From: Paenibacillus pabuli NBRC 13638
GTDB taxonomy: Bacteria; Bacillota; Bacilli; Paenibacillales; Paenibacillaceae
Assembly: GCF_001514495.1 (NCBI RefSeq)
Contig: NZ_BCNM01000017.1
Span: forward strand, 103,586-167,585
DNA length: 64,000 bases
Direction: 5' to 3'
The notes below the pieces were generated by a model. It had not been told where the DNA came from, did no database searches, and saw only the letters and a list, made by a program, of their open reading frames with translations. Both the position numbers and the translations under genes were made by a program. This document shows, in pieces, positions 33,823 through 42,963 of this stretch; the first letter of the stretch is position 1; each line of letters begins with the position of its first letter.

Positions 33823-34371
33823 ATGCGCATTCGTGTGGAACCGGATGTGCTTCGGGCACTGAGCAGGCAGATTCAGTATGCGGCGGAGCAAATACAGCAA
33901 AAGATGACAGTATTGGATCAGGCTATTCATTCGCTGGAGTGGGATCTTGAAGCCCGTGCAGCGGTTATGAATGAATGGGATCACAGCAAGCGACTCTGCG
34001 AGTCTGCGGTACGTCGTTTTATGGACTTGAGCGTACAGCTGGGACGCAAGGCCTTGTTATTCCAGCAGGTGGACATGGAGTATCGTACCGTGTTGAGTCA
34101 TGTGAACACGGCCTATGGCAATGCGGTCAATATGTTGAATGTTCTTCAGGCGGAGCGTACAGGAGAGATTATGCCTGTGCACTCAGCAACCACTGCTGTT
34201 GTATCCGATCCATTTTCCGCGGTAGCAGCCGTGTACCGTGTACAGGATGCCGTACCGCCTGATGGCTCACCAGCGACTCTGATCCAGGCCATGCAGCCTG
34301 AGCCTGTGGCGTGGAGATTCACAGATCCATCCTATCGGGGAAGAAGAGGAACAGAACCTGTGGTCTCCTGA
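33823..34371 (+). CDS. WXG100-like protein with C-terminal extension
   Basis: 182 aa. Residues 1-100 form a helical hairpin of WXG100 type, with LEWDLEAR in the place of the W-x-G turn. Residues 110-182 are a low-complexity, proline- and alanine-rich tail. Probably a secreted substrate or partner of the type VII machine. The gene is seven bases after the previous stop. Confidence 0.65.
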   Translation: MRIRVEPDVLRALSRQIQYAAEQIQQKMTVLDQAIHSLEWDLEARAAVMNEWDHSKRLCESAVRRFMDLSVQLGRKALLFQQVDMEYRTVLSHVNTAYGNAVNMLNVLQAERTGEIMPVHSATTAVVSDPFSAVAAVYRVQDAVPPDGSPATLIQAMQPEPVAWRFTDPSYRGRRGTEPVVS

Positions 34372-34566
34372 GCGCATGAGTTACAGGGCTGAATAAGCAA
34401 GACAGCAGAAAGTGAATTTTTATGTATATAGTCTGTTAGGGGAAGTTTCATTGGCTGAAAATGGGGTAAATAGGATTAGGTCCTTCGGCTTTTGTCCGAT
34501 CGATCCTGGTATAGTACAATTTGAACAAGACAAAATTTAATTGCACAAACCAAGGAGGAATTTACA
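34372..34566. other. Promoter region of esxA
   Basis: Non-coding gap with TATAGT at about 34511-34516 and a strong ribosome site AAGGAGG just before esxA, suggesting separate, strong expression of the WXG100 substrate. Confidence 0.45.
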
Positions 34567-34842
34567 ATGGCAGGACGTATTTTAGTTACCCCAGAGCAGC
34601 TTGATCAGGTTTCCAACCAATTCAAACAAAGCGGTGAGCAAAGTCAGCAAATCGTATCTACATTGACTCAATCCATCACTAGCATGGAAGGACAATGGGA
34701 AGGTATGACCAAACAGCGCTTCTTCCAGGAATTCCAGGAAGCCAGCAAACAAATGCAATCTTTCGTTCAAACGCTGAATAGCATCAGCGCGGAACTGACG
34801 GCTATCGCCAACAAATTCCGTACTGCTGACCAAGCTCGCTAA
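34567..34842 (+). CDS. esxA: WXG100 family protein EsxA
   Basis: 91-aa canonical type VII substrate: a helical hairpin with the W-x-G motif (GQWEGMTKQRFFQEF, W at about residue 40) and no signal peptide. The C-terminal part lacks an obvious YxxxD/E signal but ends KFRTADQAR. The ribosome site AAGGAGG is strong, and a terminator follows, so this gene is expressed as its own high-level unit inside the locus. Confidence 0.95.
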   Translation: MAGRILVTPEQLDQVSNQFKQSGEQSQQIVSTLTQSITSMEGQWEGMTKQRFFQEFQEASKQMQSFVQTLNSISAELTAIANKFRTADQAR

Positions 34843-34927
34843 TCTGCGATACATAATTCGGGCAGGTTTGATATTTGAATTCGCCCAGAATCAAAGGCAG
34901 GCAGCAAGCTGAAGCTTTACAACTACA

Positions 34928-34964
34928 GCAAAAACCGGGCGTTGTCACAGCACCCGGTTTTTGC
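34928..34964 (+). terminator. Intrinsic terminator after esxA
   Basis: GCAAAAACCGGG (34928-34939) pairs with CCCGGTTTTTGC (34953-34964). Confidence 0.85.
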
Positions 34965-34999
34965 TGCACTATGACAGAATGACAGAGAGAGGGATAAGC

Positions 35000-37069
35000 A
35001 TGTCTTTTCAACCAAATCCCGGGGATGAAGTGGTGATTAACGACATTGCCTATACGATTGGGCAGCATCCGGCTGCACCTGGACTGGCTTATGCCCAAGC
35101 CGGAAGGCAGGGTATTGTCTACCAATTGTTACCCCGTAATGGTTCCATAAGTGGGGCCAAAGCACTAAAAGTGTTTTTTCCTAAATTTCGTATCCCGGCT
35201 ATGGTGTATCAGTCTGAGCATATGGAGTCTTATAGTGAACTGCCAGGTTTGCAGGTATGCAAGCGTGATGTGCTCACTCCGGAAAGAAACGGAGCACTCA
35301 TTGGAGAACATCCTGATCTGTTGTATGCGGTGTTGATGCCATGGGTACAGGGTCTGACCTGGTTCGATGTAATCAGTGATCAGAAACAGCTGACAGCGGA
35401 GGAAAGTCTAAAGCTGGCTCGAGCCCTTGCCGGGACCGGTTCGGCCATGGAACAGCGCGGATTGGCCCATTGTGATTTGTCCGCACCCAATGTGATGATT
35501 CCGTTTTTTTCCGAAGTGGAGAACCTGAGAGGGGGTTCAGCCGTTGAATTGGTAGATGTAGAGCAGATGTACGGTTCCAAAATGGACCGTCCGGATGCTC
35601 TGCTTGCTGGTTCACCTGGTTATGCAGCTCATCGTACAGTGCACAGCGGTTTGTGGAGTGCATATGCCGACCGTTTTGCCGGAGCAGTCATTATTGCTGA
35701 GATGTTAAGCTGGTCCGATGCCGCGATTGTGGAAAAGGCCTGGGGAGAAAGTTATTTCGACCAACACGAAATGCAGACCGTAAGTGAACGTTACTATGCG
35801 ATGCGGGAGTCGCTTCAAAAGCGCTGGGGCTCCAAAGTATCCGATCTGTTCATTCGTGCCTGGGAAAGTCATGATCTCAGCAGCTGCCCGACATTTGGCG
35901 AGTGGTTTGTAGCGCTGGCATCAGCTGATACTCAACTGGCAGGTACTGCAGTTGTTCCAGAATCCGAATCAAAAGATGAAGATCTGCTGGATGCAATCGA
36001 TACGAGCCGGATTAAAGGGGCGGAAGCAGCAGAAGGAATGGCGGATAAGCAGGCGCTCCCGGATCCAAGCTTGTCCTTGGCGCCACCTTCACCGGGTCAG
36101 GAAGCGGTTGTAAACCGCTTGTTTCTTCAGGCTAGAGCGCTGGAGGATGAAGGCAAACCCGCGGCAGCTCTGGAAGTGTATCGTTCGCTGCATCATTTTA
36201 TTCCACATAACAGCGCGATGCAGATGGAAGTAGAGGCGGCGATCCAGGAGCTGGACACCAAGCTTAACCCCAAGGATGATTCTGCGGGTCAACTGGTGAA
36301 GCTTCCGTTTTACCGTTCCAAAAAATTTATGATTTCGTCAGCGGTGTTAATCGTTCTGTTGGCTGGAAGTGTGCCGACAGTTAAAATACTGGCCGATCAG
36401 GCTGAGGTCAAACAGAAGGAGCAGGAGGCGGCTGCCAAACAGGCAGAGCTTAAGGCTGCTCAGGATGCCGAGGCATCAAAAGCGGCTGCCTTGAAACAGC
36501 AGGAGGAAGAGAAGAAACAAAAAGAGGCAGAAGCAGCAAAGCTTGATGCTGAGCAAAAGAAAAAGCTTGCCGAAGCCAAGAAGAAGGAAGCAGAGCGTAA
36601 GGCGTTACAGGCCAAGTACGACAAACAGGCCCAATATGAGGCATACCTTGCCAAGCAGAAACAACAGAAGCTTGAAGCAGCCAGAAAGGCACAACAGGAA
36701 AAGTATGACAAGCAGGCGAAATATGAAGCCTACTTGGTATGGAAGAAAGAAAATGATGCCAGGATTGCAAAGCAGGAAGCCGAACGTAAGGCAGCAGCCG
36801 AGGCACAGCGCAGGCAGGAGGCGGCCCAGAAGGCTGCGCTTAAGAAAAAGCGTGCTCAGAACGTAGTCACACTGATCGCTCACTATAACAAAACGTATAA
36901 TGCGCAAAAAGGCAATAATATGGAGAATGCCGAAGCATACGCGCGTGATTTCAAAAATCTGTACAACAGCGATGCGGCTTATTTCAAAGGTGTAGGTAAA
37001 GTGGCAGCACGAATGAATGCGATCAACAAATTCCTGAGCAATACCGATTATGCATTGCCTAACTTGTAA
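35000..37069 (+). CDS. Kinase-like transmembrane protein of the type VII locus
   Basis: 689 aa. The N-terminal ~300 residues are a protein-kinase-like fold with the key residues kept: Lys57 in ALKVFF, His157-x-Asp159 and Asn164 in HCDLSAPN, and Asp186 in ELVDVEQ where DFG is expected. One membrane helix lies near residues 443-465. The outside part is a long Lys/Glu/Ala-rich coiled coil (about 470-620) ending in a ~65-residue conserved-looking tail. This layout matches EssB/YukC (cytoplasmic pseudokinase, one helix, outer domain), but EssB lacks the catalytic residues seen here. The next two genes, VWA and PP2C, support signalling. ATG 35000 follows AGAGAGGG. Confidence 0.8.
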   Translation: MSFQPNPGDEVVINDIAYTIGQHPAAPGLAYAQAGRQGIVYQLLPRNGSISGAKALKVFFPKFRIPAMVYQSEHMESYSELPGLQVCKRDVLTPERNGALIGEHPDLLYAVLMPWVQGLTWFDVISDQKQLTAEESLKLARALAGTGSAMEQRGLAHCDLSAPNVMIPFFSEVENLRGGSAVELVDVEQMYGSKMDRPDALLAGSPGYAAHRTVHSGLWSAYADRFAGAVIIAEMLSWSDAAIVEKAWGESYFDQHEMQTVSERYYAMRESLQKRWGSKVSDLFIRAWESHDLSSCPTFGEWFVALASADTQLAGTAVVPESESKDEDLLDAIDTSRIKGAEAAEGMADKQALPDPSLSLAPPSPGQEAVVNRLFLQARALEDEGKPAAALEVYRSLHHFIPHNSAMQMEVEAAIQELDTKLNPKDDSAGQLVKLPFYRSKKFMISSAVLIVLLAGSVPTVKILADQAEVKQKEQEAAAKQAELKAAQDAEASKAAALKQQEEEKKQKEAEAAKLDAEQKKKLAEAKKKEAERKALQAKYDKQAQYEAYLAKQKQQKLEAARKAQQEKYDKQAKYEAYLVWKKENDARIAKQEAERKAAAEAQRRQEAAQKAALKKKRAQNVVTLIAHYNKTYNAQKGNNMENAEAYARDFKNLYNSDAAYFKGVGKVAARMNAINKFLSNTDYALPNL

Positions 37070-37102
37070 AATAACGTGAACAACGGAGGTGGCTCATCCC
37101 AG

Positions 37103-37855
37103 ATGAACTACACGATTCAAGCATCCCAGCGCACACCCGCACTTATTATTTATTTGATTGATATTAGCGCCTCCATGAATATGGTTCTGGAAAATCGTCG
37201 TCGGATCGATGTAGTCTATGATGCCTTGTCGCTGGCGATTCGCCAAATGGTATTTCGCTCGACGAAGGGAAACCGATTGACCCCCCGGTACAGAATTGCC
37301 ATTCTGGCATACAGCGATGATGTGTATGATCTGTTGAACGGAATTAAGGGTATCGACGAGATTGCTGCGGTAGGTTCACTGCCTGATTTGACACCAAAAA
37401 GATTCTCGGATTCAGCGAAGGCTTTTTTGCAGGCAGAGAAGATTTTGCAGGCTGAAATTCCAAACATGCAGGATTGTCCTGCGCCGTTGGTCTGTCATAT
37501 GACCGACGGGGTAGCAACAGGGGAAGATCCGGAGCCTATTGCCAAAAGAATTATGGGCATGAGTGTGCCAGATGGCAATGTACTGGTCGAGAATATTTTT
37601 ATATCGGACCATCTACTCGAAGGACCTATTGCAGAACCGAGAAGATGGAAAGGCATATCCCAGGAGACGGTGCTTCAGGATGAACATGGGGAGAAGCTGC
37701 GCAATATGTCTTCGGTTCTGCCGGAAAGTTACCGTGAGATGCTTGTAGAGGCCGATTATTTGCTTTCACCTGGGGCACTCATGATGCTTCCGGGTACATG
37801 TGCAGAACTGGTATCCATCGGATTTCAGATGTCTGCTGCTACGCCGGTGAGATAG
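37103..37855 (+). CDS. VWA-domain protein
   Basis: 250 aa, a von Willebrand A domain with the metal site DISASMN (D-x-S-x-S, about residue 18) and later TDG in CHMTDGVATG. No signal peptide, so it is cytoplasmic. VWA-kinase-phosphatase trios occur in bacterial signalling (for example TerY-type modules); here the trio follows the type VII genes. ATG 37103 lies after GGAGGTGG; an earlier GTG at 37076 is possible but precedes that site. Confidence 0.85.
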   Translation: MNYTIQASQRTPALIIYLIDISASMNMVLENRRRIDVVYDALSLAIRQMVFRSTKGNRLTPRYRIAILAYSDDVYDLLNGIKGIDEIAAVGSLPDLTPKRFSDSAKAFLQAEKILQAEIPNMQDCPAPLVCHMTDGVATGEDPEPIAKRIMGMSVPDGNVLVENIFISDHLLEGPIAEPRRWKGISQETVLQDEHGEKLRNMSSVLPESYREMLVEADYLLSPGALMMLPGTCAELVSIGFQMSAATPVR

Positions 37856-37865
37856 GAGGGGAACC

Positions 37866-38708
37866 ATGAGAGCCATGCGTTTGGCAACATTGTCTGCTGG
37901 AGATAAGGGAAGCCATGCCAAGCAACATCCCGGCAGCTTTCGTTATGCCAGTGTCCAGACTGGAGAACAGCCGTTGACTCGTTACCAGGGCACTTTCAAG
38001 TGTCGTTATGGGTATGGGAGAGCGGCGGAGACGGTGAATCAGGGAGACACGGGACAGGACTTTGCTGCTGTTCGCATCAATGGGAATGTCTGTACCTTCG
38101 TGTTATGTGATGGGGTTGGCATGAGTTACCTGGGCGACTTTGCAGCACGTTTTCTGGGGAATGCTTTGTTGGAATGGCTGGATAGGGATCAGCATCCTTC
38201 TTCAGAGTCAATGGAACGTCTGCTTCACGACCTGACTGTTCCAGCATCTGAACAGCTAGAGAAATTGCAGCCTTTGGACAACTCGCCTGTACTTCTGCGG
38301 GAAGTGCTGATGGAGAAGCGAAGCAGAGGAAGTCAGGCTATGTACGTGTGTGGACGCATCGAGCTCTCGGGAGGTGCCCGCAAAAGCCGACTGTGGCTCG
38401 CCTGGCAGGGAGACTCTCGCATCCGTCTGTGGCGTGGTGGACAGGAGCAGTCGGGAGCTTTTCAGCTGCACTGTCGCACGAATGAGCGTTGGTCTACACT
38501 CGATGGTCCGGTTGGTGGCAAACCCCATACTTATGAGGCCAAATTGTCCTCAAGTGAATCCATCCGTCTTCAACTGTATACAGATGGCCTGAATGATCTG
38601 GATGCGATCCAGGCGTATATTCCGGATGAACAGATTCAGGTGCTGCTGGATGCCAGACATACCGGAGGGCTTGAAGATGATGCCGCTTTCATTGAACTGG
38701 AATGGTGA
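37866..38708 (+). CDS. PP2C-family Ser/Thr protein phosphatase
   Basis: 280 aa. Metal-binding aspartates are visible in NQGDTGQDFAAV (about 58-69), LCDGVG (about 82-87) and GLEDDAAF (about 269-276), and LYTDGLND corresponds to the PP2C TDG motif. It follows the VWA gene by ten bases behind GGAGGGG and probably reverses phosphorylation by the kinase-like protein. Confidence 0.88.
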   Translation: MRAMRLATLSAGDKGSHAKQHPGSFRYASVQTGEQPLTRYQGTFKCRYGYGRAAETVNQGDTGQDFAAVRINGNVCTFVLCDGVGMSYLGDFAARFLGNALLEWLDRDQHPSSESMERLLHDLTVPASEQLEKLQPLDNSPVLLREVLMEKRSRGSQAMYVCGRIELSGGARKSRLWLAWQGDSRIRLWRGGQEQSGAFQLHCRTNERWSTLDGPVGGKPHTYEAKLSSSESIRLQLYTDGLNDLDAIQAYIPDEQIQVLLDARHTGGLEDDAAFIELEW

Positions 38709-38896
38709 ATGTTGTTTGAAGCATTTCAAGGCGTTCTGATCTCCGTGCTGCGAAGGTGAGGGTTATCTGTGAAAAAACTTGCCCGTGTTGATTTAAAAGC
38801 CACTCTTTTTGGGTAATCTTGTGAAGAATCTACTTACAGATAGTACATGAACGTACATTCTTACATAATTGCTGAGGAGAAGGAGTGGAATGGATA

Positions 38897-39703
38897 ATGA
38901 CACAGCATAATGGCAAGTCACGGTTCGAAGGCAAAGTAGCCATAATTACGGGAGCAGGCTCCGGGATTGGGAAGGCAGCCGCCCTTAAATTAGCTAGTGA
39001 GGGTGCGCGTGTTGCATTGCTCGATCTGGTCAATGATCGGATCTCGGAGACGGAAGCAGAAATTAATAAGCTGCATGCAGGTGCGGCAAGAGCCTTTGAT
39101 GTAGACATCTCCAATCCTGCCCGGGTGGAGAAGGCTGTTCTGGAGACCATCGAATTGTTCGGTGGCCTGGATATCGTTTTTGCCAATGCAGGCATTAATG
39201 GCGTATCGGCGCCGATTGAAGAGATTCAGGTTGAGGATTGGCAGCAGATTATTACGACGAACCTGAACGGGACTTTTTTCACGATCAAGTATGCACTTCC
39301 TCATCTGAAAAAACGTGGTGGAGGCAGCATCATTATTACCAGCTCCATTAATGGTAATCAGCGCTTCTCCAGCTTTGGCATGTCGGCGTATAGTACGTCG
39401 AAGGCGGGACAGGTTGCTTTTGCGAAGATGGCTGCGCTGGAACTGGCCAAGTTCAAAATTCGTGTCAATGTCATCTGTCCGGGAGCGATTGCGACGAATA
39501 TTGACCAAAGTACGGTCAAAACGGATGAATTGCAGCAAATCGTTATTCCGATGGAATTTCCTGAAGGCCAGCAGCCGCTTGCGGATGGGCCTGGTCAGCC
39601 TGAACACGTGGCTGATCTGGTAGCGTTCCTGGCTTCTGCAGAATCCAGACACATTACGGGTGCAGAAATCGTCATTGACGGTGCGGAATCGTTGTTAAGC
39701 TAA
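38897..39703 (+). CDS. Short-chain dehydrogenase/reductase
   Basis: 268-aa Rossmann enzyme of the classical SDR family. The cofactor motif is TGAGSGIGKAAALKLA (about residues 17-32), NAG is in FANAGING, the catalytic Ser is in ITSSINGN and the catalytic Tyr/Lys are in YSTSKAG (about 164-170). NAD(P) specificity and substrate are not clear. AAGGAG lies about 12 bases upstream of ATG 38897. A terminator follows. Confidence 0.9.
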   Translation: MTQHNGKSRFEGKVAIITGAGSGIGKAAALKLASEGARVALLDLVNDRISETEAEINKLHAGAARAFDVDISNPARVEKAVLETIELFGGLDIVFANAGINGVSAPIEEIQVEDWQQIITTNLNGTFFTIKYALPHLKKRGGGSIIITSSINGNQRFSSFGMSAYSTSKAGQVAFAKMAALELAKFKIRVNVICPGAIATNIDQSTVKTDELQQIVIPMEFPEGQQPLADGPGQPEHVADLVAFLASAESRHITGAEIVIDGAESLLS

Positions 39704-39798
39704 TGAGCTTTTTGGATCAATCCATAGAGCGCTTGTTGTACCCGAGAGTACGTTAAACTGTATGATGGAAAATGCTGAAATCGAATATATCTTTGATG

Positions 39799-39824
39799 GT
39801 CGTTCCTCTGGAACGGCTTTTTTT
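39799..39824 (+). terminator. Intrinsic terminator after the SDR gene
   Basis: GTCGTTCC (39799-39806) pairs with GGAACGGC (39810-39817), followed by seven T. Confidence 0.85.
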
Positions 39825-39878
39825 GTTATAATGCTAACATTCGAATAGACGTGTGCTACATCAATTAGGAGAGATGAG

Positions 39879-42395
39879 ATGAAGACGGATTTACCAATAC
39901 AACAGATTATCCCCGAGCTGAGACGGCTATTTCAGGCTGAGGATACAGGTGTGTTAATTGCTGAACCGGGTGCGGGTAAAACAACCGTTGTCCCACTGGC
40001 TCTGCTGGATGAGCCATGGGTAGGCGGACGAAAAATCATTATGCTGGAACCCCGCAGACTCGCCGCTCGCTCGGCAGCTGCGCGGATGGCGGCTTCCCTT
40101 GGTGAAAAGGCGGGACAGACCGTAGGATATCGGGTGCGGATGGATACTCGTGTAAGCAAGGCTACTCGCATTGAAGTGGTGACAGAAGGTGTTTTAACCC
40201 GAATGCTTCAGCAGGATCAGGGACTGGATGATGCGGCGATGATTATCTTTGATGAGTTTCATGAGCGGCATTTACAGGGTGATCTTGGTTTGGCGCTTGC
40301 GCTTGAATCCCGGGCTATGCTGCGTCCTGATCTGAAGCTGCTGGTGATGTCGGCAACGCTGGACCCGGCTCCTGTCTGTGCCTTGCTGGGGCAGGGAACC
40401 CGATGGATCGATTGCCCTGGGCGAACGTTTCCGGTGGAAACCCGATATCTATCCAAACCGGTATCCGAACAGCTGGAGACTTTTACAGCTCAGGCGGTTG
40501 TCAAGGTACTGTCGGAACAGGAGGGAGATGTGCTGGTTTTCCTTCCGGGTGCAAAAGAAATCCATCGCACAGAGCGAGAGTTATCCAATCTCATGCTTCC
40601 TGCTCATGTTCAGATTCATTCCTTGTATGGCAGCATGCCGATAGAAAGGCAGGATGAGGCTGTACGCCCTGCAGAAGCAGGCAAACGCAAGGTGGTGCTG
40701 TCTACATCCATTGCCGAATCCAGTCTTACCTTGGCTGGAGTCAAGGTTGTGGTGGATGCGGGGTTGAGTCGGGCGTCGGTATTCTCGCCCCGGACCGGCA
40801 TGAGCCGGTTGGTCACCCTGCCGGTGTCCAAGGCGTCAGCCGATCAGCGGCGGGGACGCGCGGGGCGGATTGCACCGGGCGTGTGTTACCGGCTGTGGAG
40901 CGAAGAGGCCCATGGCGCGCTGCCGGATGCAGCAAAGCCGGAGATTGCCTCCGCGGATCTTGCGCCGCTGGCGCTGGAGCTTGCCGCCTGGGGTGTCCAG
41001 ACTCCTGCGGAGCTGCAGTGGCTGGACACCCCGCCTGCCGCAGCCTACGGCCAGGCACAGGCGCTGCTGCGCCAGCTGGGCGGCCTGGACGACGCAGGCC
41101 GCATCACGCCCTTCGGGCGGCGGATGAACACGCTTGGCGTGCATCCGCGACTGGCCAGCATGCTGCTCCGCGCGGCGGAGCTTGGGCTGGCCAGCTACGC
41201 CAGCATGCTGGCGGCACTGCTGCAGGAGCCTGCCGGCCTCCGCAGCAGTGGCAGTGCCGGCGCGGGCACCGACTTGCGCCCGCGCGTGGAAGCGCTGCTG
41301 ACCGCGGACAGCAGCGGCATGCTGCAAGCGGCAGCGTCTGTCGCAGACGGCGCTGCCGTGCGGCGCATGCTCCAGGAGAGCCGCCAGCTGCGCGCGGCGC
41401 TCGGCCCGGCGGCCGATCCGGTACAGCCGGATGAGGACAGCTGCGGATGGCTGCTGTCCTTTGCCTATCCGGACCGGATCGGGCAACGCCGGGAGGACGG
41501 CCGCTATCTGCTGAGCAGCGGCCGCGGGGTACGGCTCGCAGCGACAGAATCGCTGAGCCGTTCAGCCTATCTGGTCGCAGCCGAGGCCGACGACCAGGGC
41601 GCGGATGCGCGCATCCTGCTGGCTGCGCCGGTGCAGGAGAAGAGATTGCTGGACCTTGGTCCAGATATGCTGCACGAAGAGGTGCAGGTGGCCTGGGACC
41701 GCGGCACCCGAAGTGTGCGTGCGCATAGAAGGCTGCGAATCGGAGCCATTACGTTGAAAGAGAGGAGTATTGCACAGCCGCCCGAAGACCAGGTGATCGA
41801 AGCATTACTCTCAGGAATACGGATCGAAGGGCTGGATGGTCTGCCCTGGACAAAATCATCGCGACAGCTGGCGGACAGAATGCGATTTTTGCATTATCAT
41901 CTGCCGGAATGGCCGGATCTTAGCGAAGATCATCTGACCGAAGAACTGGCAGATCACCTCCGTCCGTTTCTGACAGGCATGCGATCTGCTGCAGATCTCA
42001 AGAGATTGTCGATGCAGGATGTGTTGTTGGGCGGACTGAGCTGGGAACAGCGACAGCAATTGGATCGGGAAGCTCCTACACATATTCAGGTACCCAGTGG
42101 CTCGCGCATTCCGGTAGATTACAGCCGACCTGAAGATCCTACGCTAGCGGTTAGACTGCAAGAGATGTTTGGACAGCAGGAGACCCCCCGTATTGGCGGC
42201 GGCCGAGTACCTCTGACCATTCATTTGCTGTCCCCGGCGCAGCGGCCTGTACAGGTCACACGAGATCTGGCCAATTTTTGGCGGGAGACTTATTTTGAGG
42301 TCAAGAAAGACTTGAAAGGCCGTTATCCCAAGCATTATTGGCCGGATAATCCCCTCGAAGCAGTAGCGACTAACCGGACCAAACCGCGAGTTTAG
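39879..42395 (+). CDS. hrpB: ATP-dependent helicase HrpB
   Basis: 838-aa DEAH/DExH helicase. Motif I is GAGKTT (about residue 31), motif II is DEFHERH (about 125), motif III is SATLD, motif V/VI is STSIAESSLT to QRRGRAGR (about 270-330), and the HrpB C-terminal domain follows to the end. Function in Bacillota is unclear. The stretch from about 40,840 to 41,710 is far more GC-rich than the rest of the gene and its neighbours, yet stays in frame and keeps HrpB character. Confidence 0.93.
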   Translation: MKTDLPIQQIIPELRRLFQAEDTGVLIAEPGAGKTTVVPLALLDEPWVGGRKIIMLEPRRLAARSAAARMAASLGEKAGQTVGYRVRMDTRVSKATRIEVVTEGVLTRMLQQDQGLDDAAMIIFDEFHERHLQGDLGLALALESRAMLRPDLKLLVMSATLDPAPVCALLGQGTRWIDCPGRTFPVETRYLSKPVSEQLETFTAQAVVKVLSEQEGDVLVFLPGAKEIHRTERELSNLMLPAHVQIHSLYGSMPIERQDEAVRPAEAGKRKVVLSTSIAESSLTLAGVKVVVDAGLSRASVFSPRTGMSRLVTLPVSKASADQRRGRAGRIAPGVCYRLWSEEAHGALPDAAKPEIASADLAPLALELAAWGVQTPAELQWLDTPPAAAYGQAQALLRQLGGLDDAGRITPFGRRMNTLGVHPRLASMLLRAAELGLASYASMLAALLQEPAGLRSSGSAGAGTDLRPRVEALLTADSSGMLQAAASVADGAAVRRMLQESRQLRAALGPAADPVQPDEDSCGWLLSFAYPDRIGQRREDGRYLLSSGRGVRLAATESLSRSAYLVAAEADDQGADARILLAAPVQEKRLLDLGPDMLHEEVQVAWDRGTRSVRAHRRLRIGAITLKERSIAQPPEDQVIEALLSGIRIEGLDGLPWTKSSRQLADRMRFLHYHLPEWPDLSEDHLTEELADHLRPFLTGMRSAADLKRLSMQDVLLGGLSWEQRQQLDREAPTHIQVPSGSRIPVDYSRPEDPTLAVRLQEMFGQQETPRIGGGRVPLTIHLLSPAQRPVQVTRDLANFWRETYFEVKKDLKGRYPKHYWPDNPLEAVATNRTKPRV

Positions 42396-42963
42396 CTAGG
42401 AGTTGTCTTCAAACCTCGGTCTGACAGATGGACCTGAACGCGATCTGAACGGGCGAGTGTGTGATTGCGGATTAGAACGTCAGAGTGCTTACGAACCTGA
42501 GACGTGTTATATGGCTGGGGGAGCGTTAGGAGAAGGATAAGCGAACCTGAGACATGTTATATACAAAATTAAGGGCATTTGCTTCATTTTTTAGGGCGTT
42601 CTAGGGGAATAACGTGTCGGGTGCTCCTTACGATTGGAAAATGAGAGATTAAGGGCCAAATAAGACTCCTGTGTTCCTTAGAAAAAAGCTGCTAAGTCCA
42701 CGTGACCCCTCCGGCCCGAATGCTCCGGCATGGGAGTCCACACCAGGTCAGGTTTGGCATATCCACGGTTTCTGCATGTGTTCAACTTCGTTTCGCACCG
42801 CGTGCAGCACCCAGTGCAGCACCCAGTGCGGTGCCCTGCCATATATCCGTGGTCGTCAGCCACCTAGGTCTTTCAAGATGCGATATATCGATTGAAGCGT
42901 TTGAAAGAAAACAGGGCGGGTAATAACATAGCGAACCACTCAATTCGATGAGGAGGGATTACT
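42396..42963. repeat. Repeat-rich intergenic region
   Basis: No gene is supported over 568 bases. A 21-bp direct repeat occurs at 42492-42512 and 42542-42562 with one mismatch (starts CGAACCTGAGAC). A 12-bp tandem repeat GTGCAGCACCCA is at 42802-42813 and 42814-42825, with a diverged third copy to 42837. The repeats look like decayed dispersed elements. Confidence 0.6.
42899..42923 (+). promoter_or_regulatory. Sigma-B-like promoter
   Basis: GTTTGA (42899-42904), 13 bases, GGGTAA (42918-42923), close to the sigma-B consensus GTTTAA-N12-14-GGGTAT. It precedes a general-stress-type gene. Confidence 0.6.

Noticed and set aside
38990..39652. 220-codon minus-strand frame inside the SDR gene
   Set aside because: Antisense shadow of a well-conserved enzyme gene.
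40836..41486. Long frames on both strands inside hrpB (about 183 and 216 codons)
   Set aside because: They are shadows of the GC-rich part of hrpB; low-complexity Arg/Ala/Gly composition and no ribosome site.
42802..42837. Short tandem repeat as a CRISPR remnant
   Set aside because: The 12-bp units are contiguous, with no spacers.
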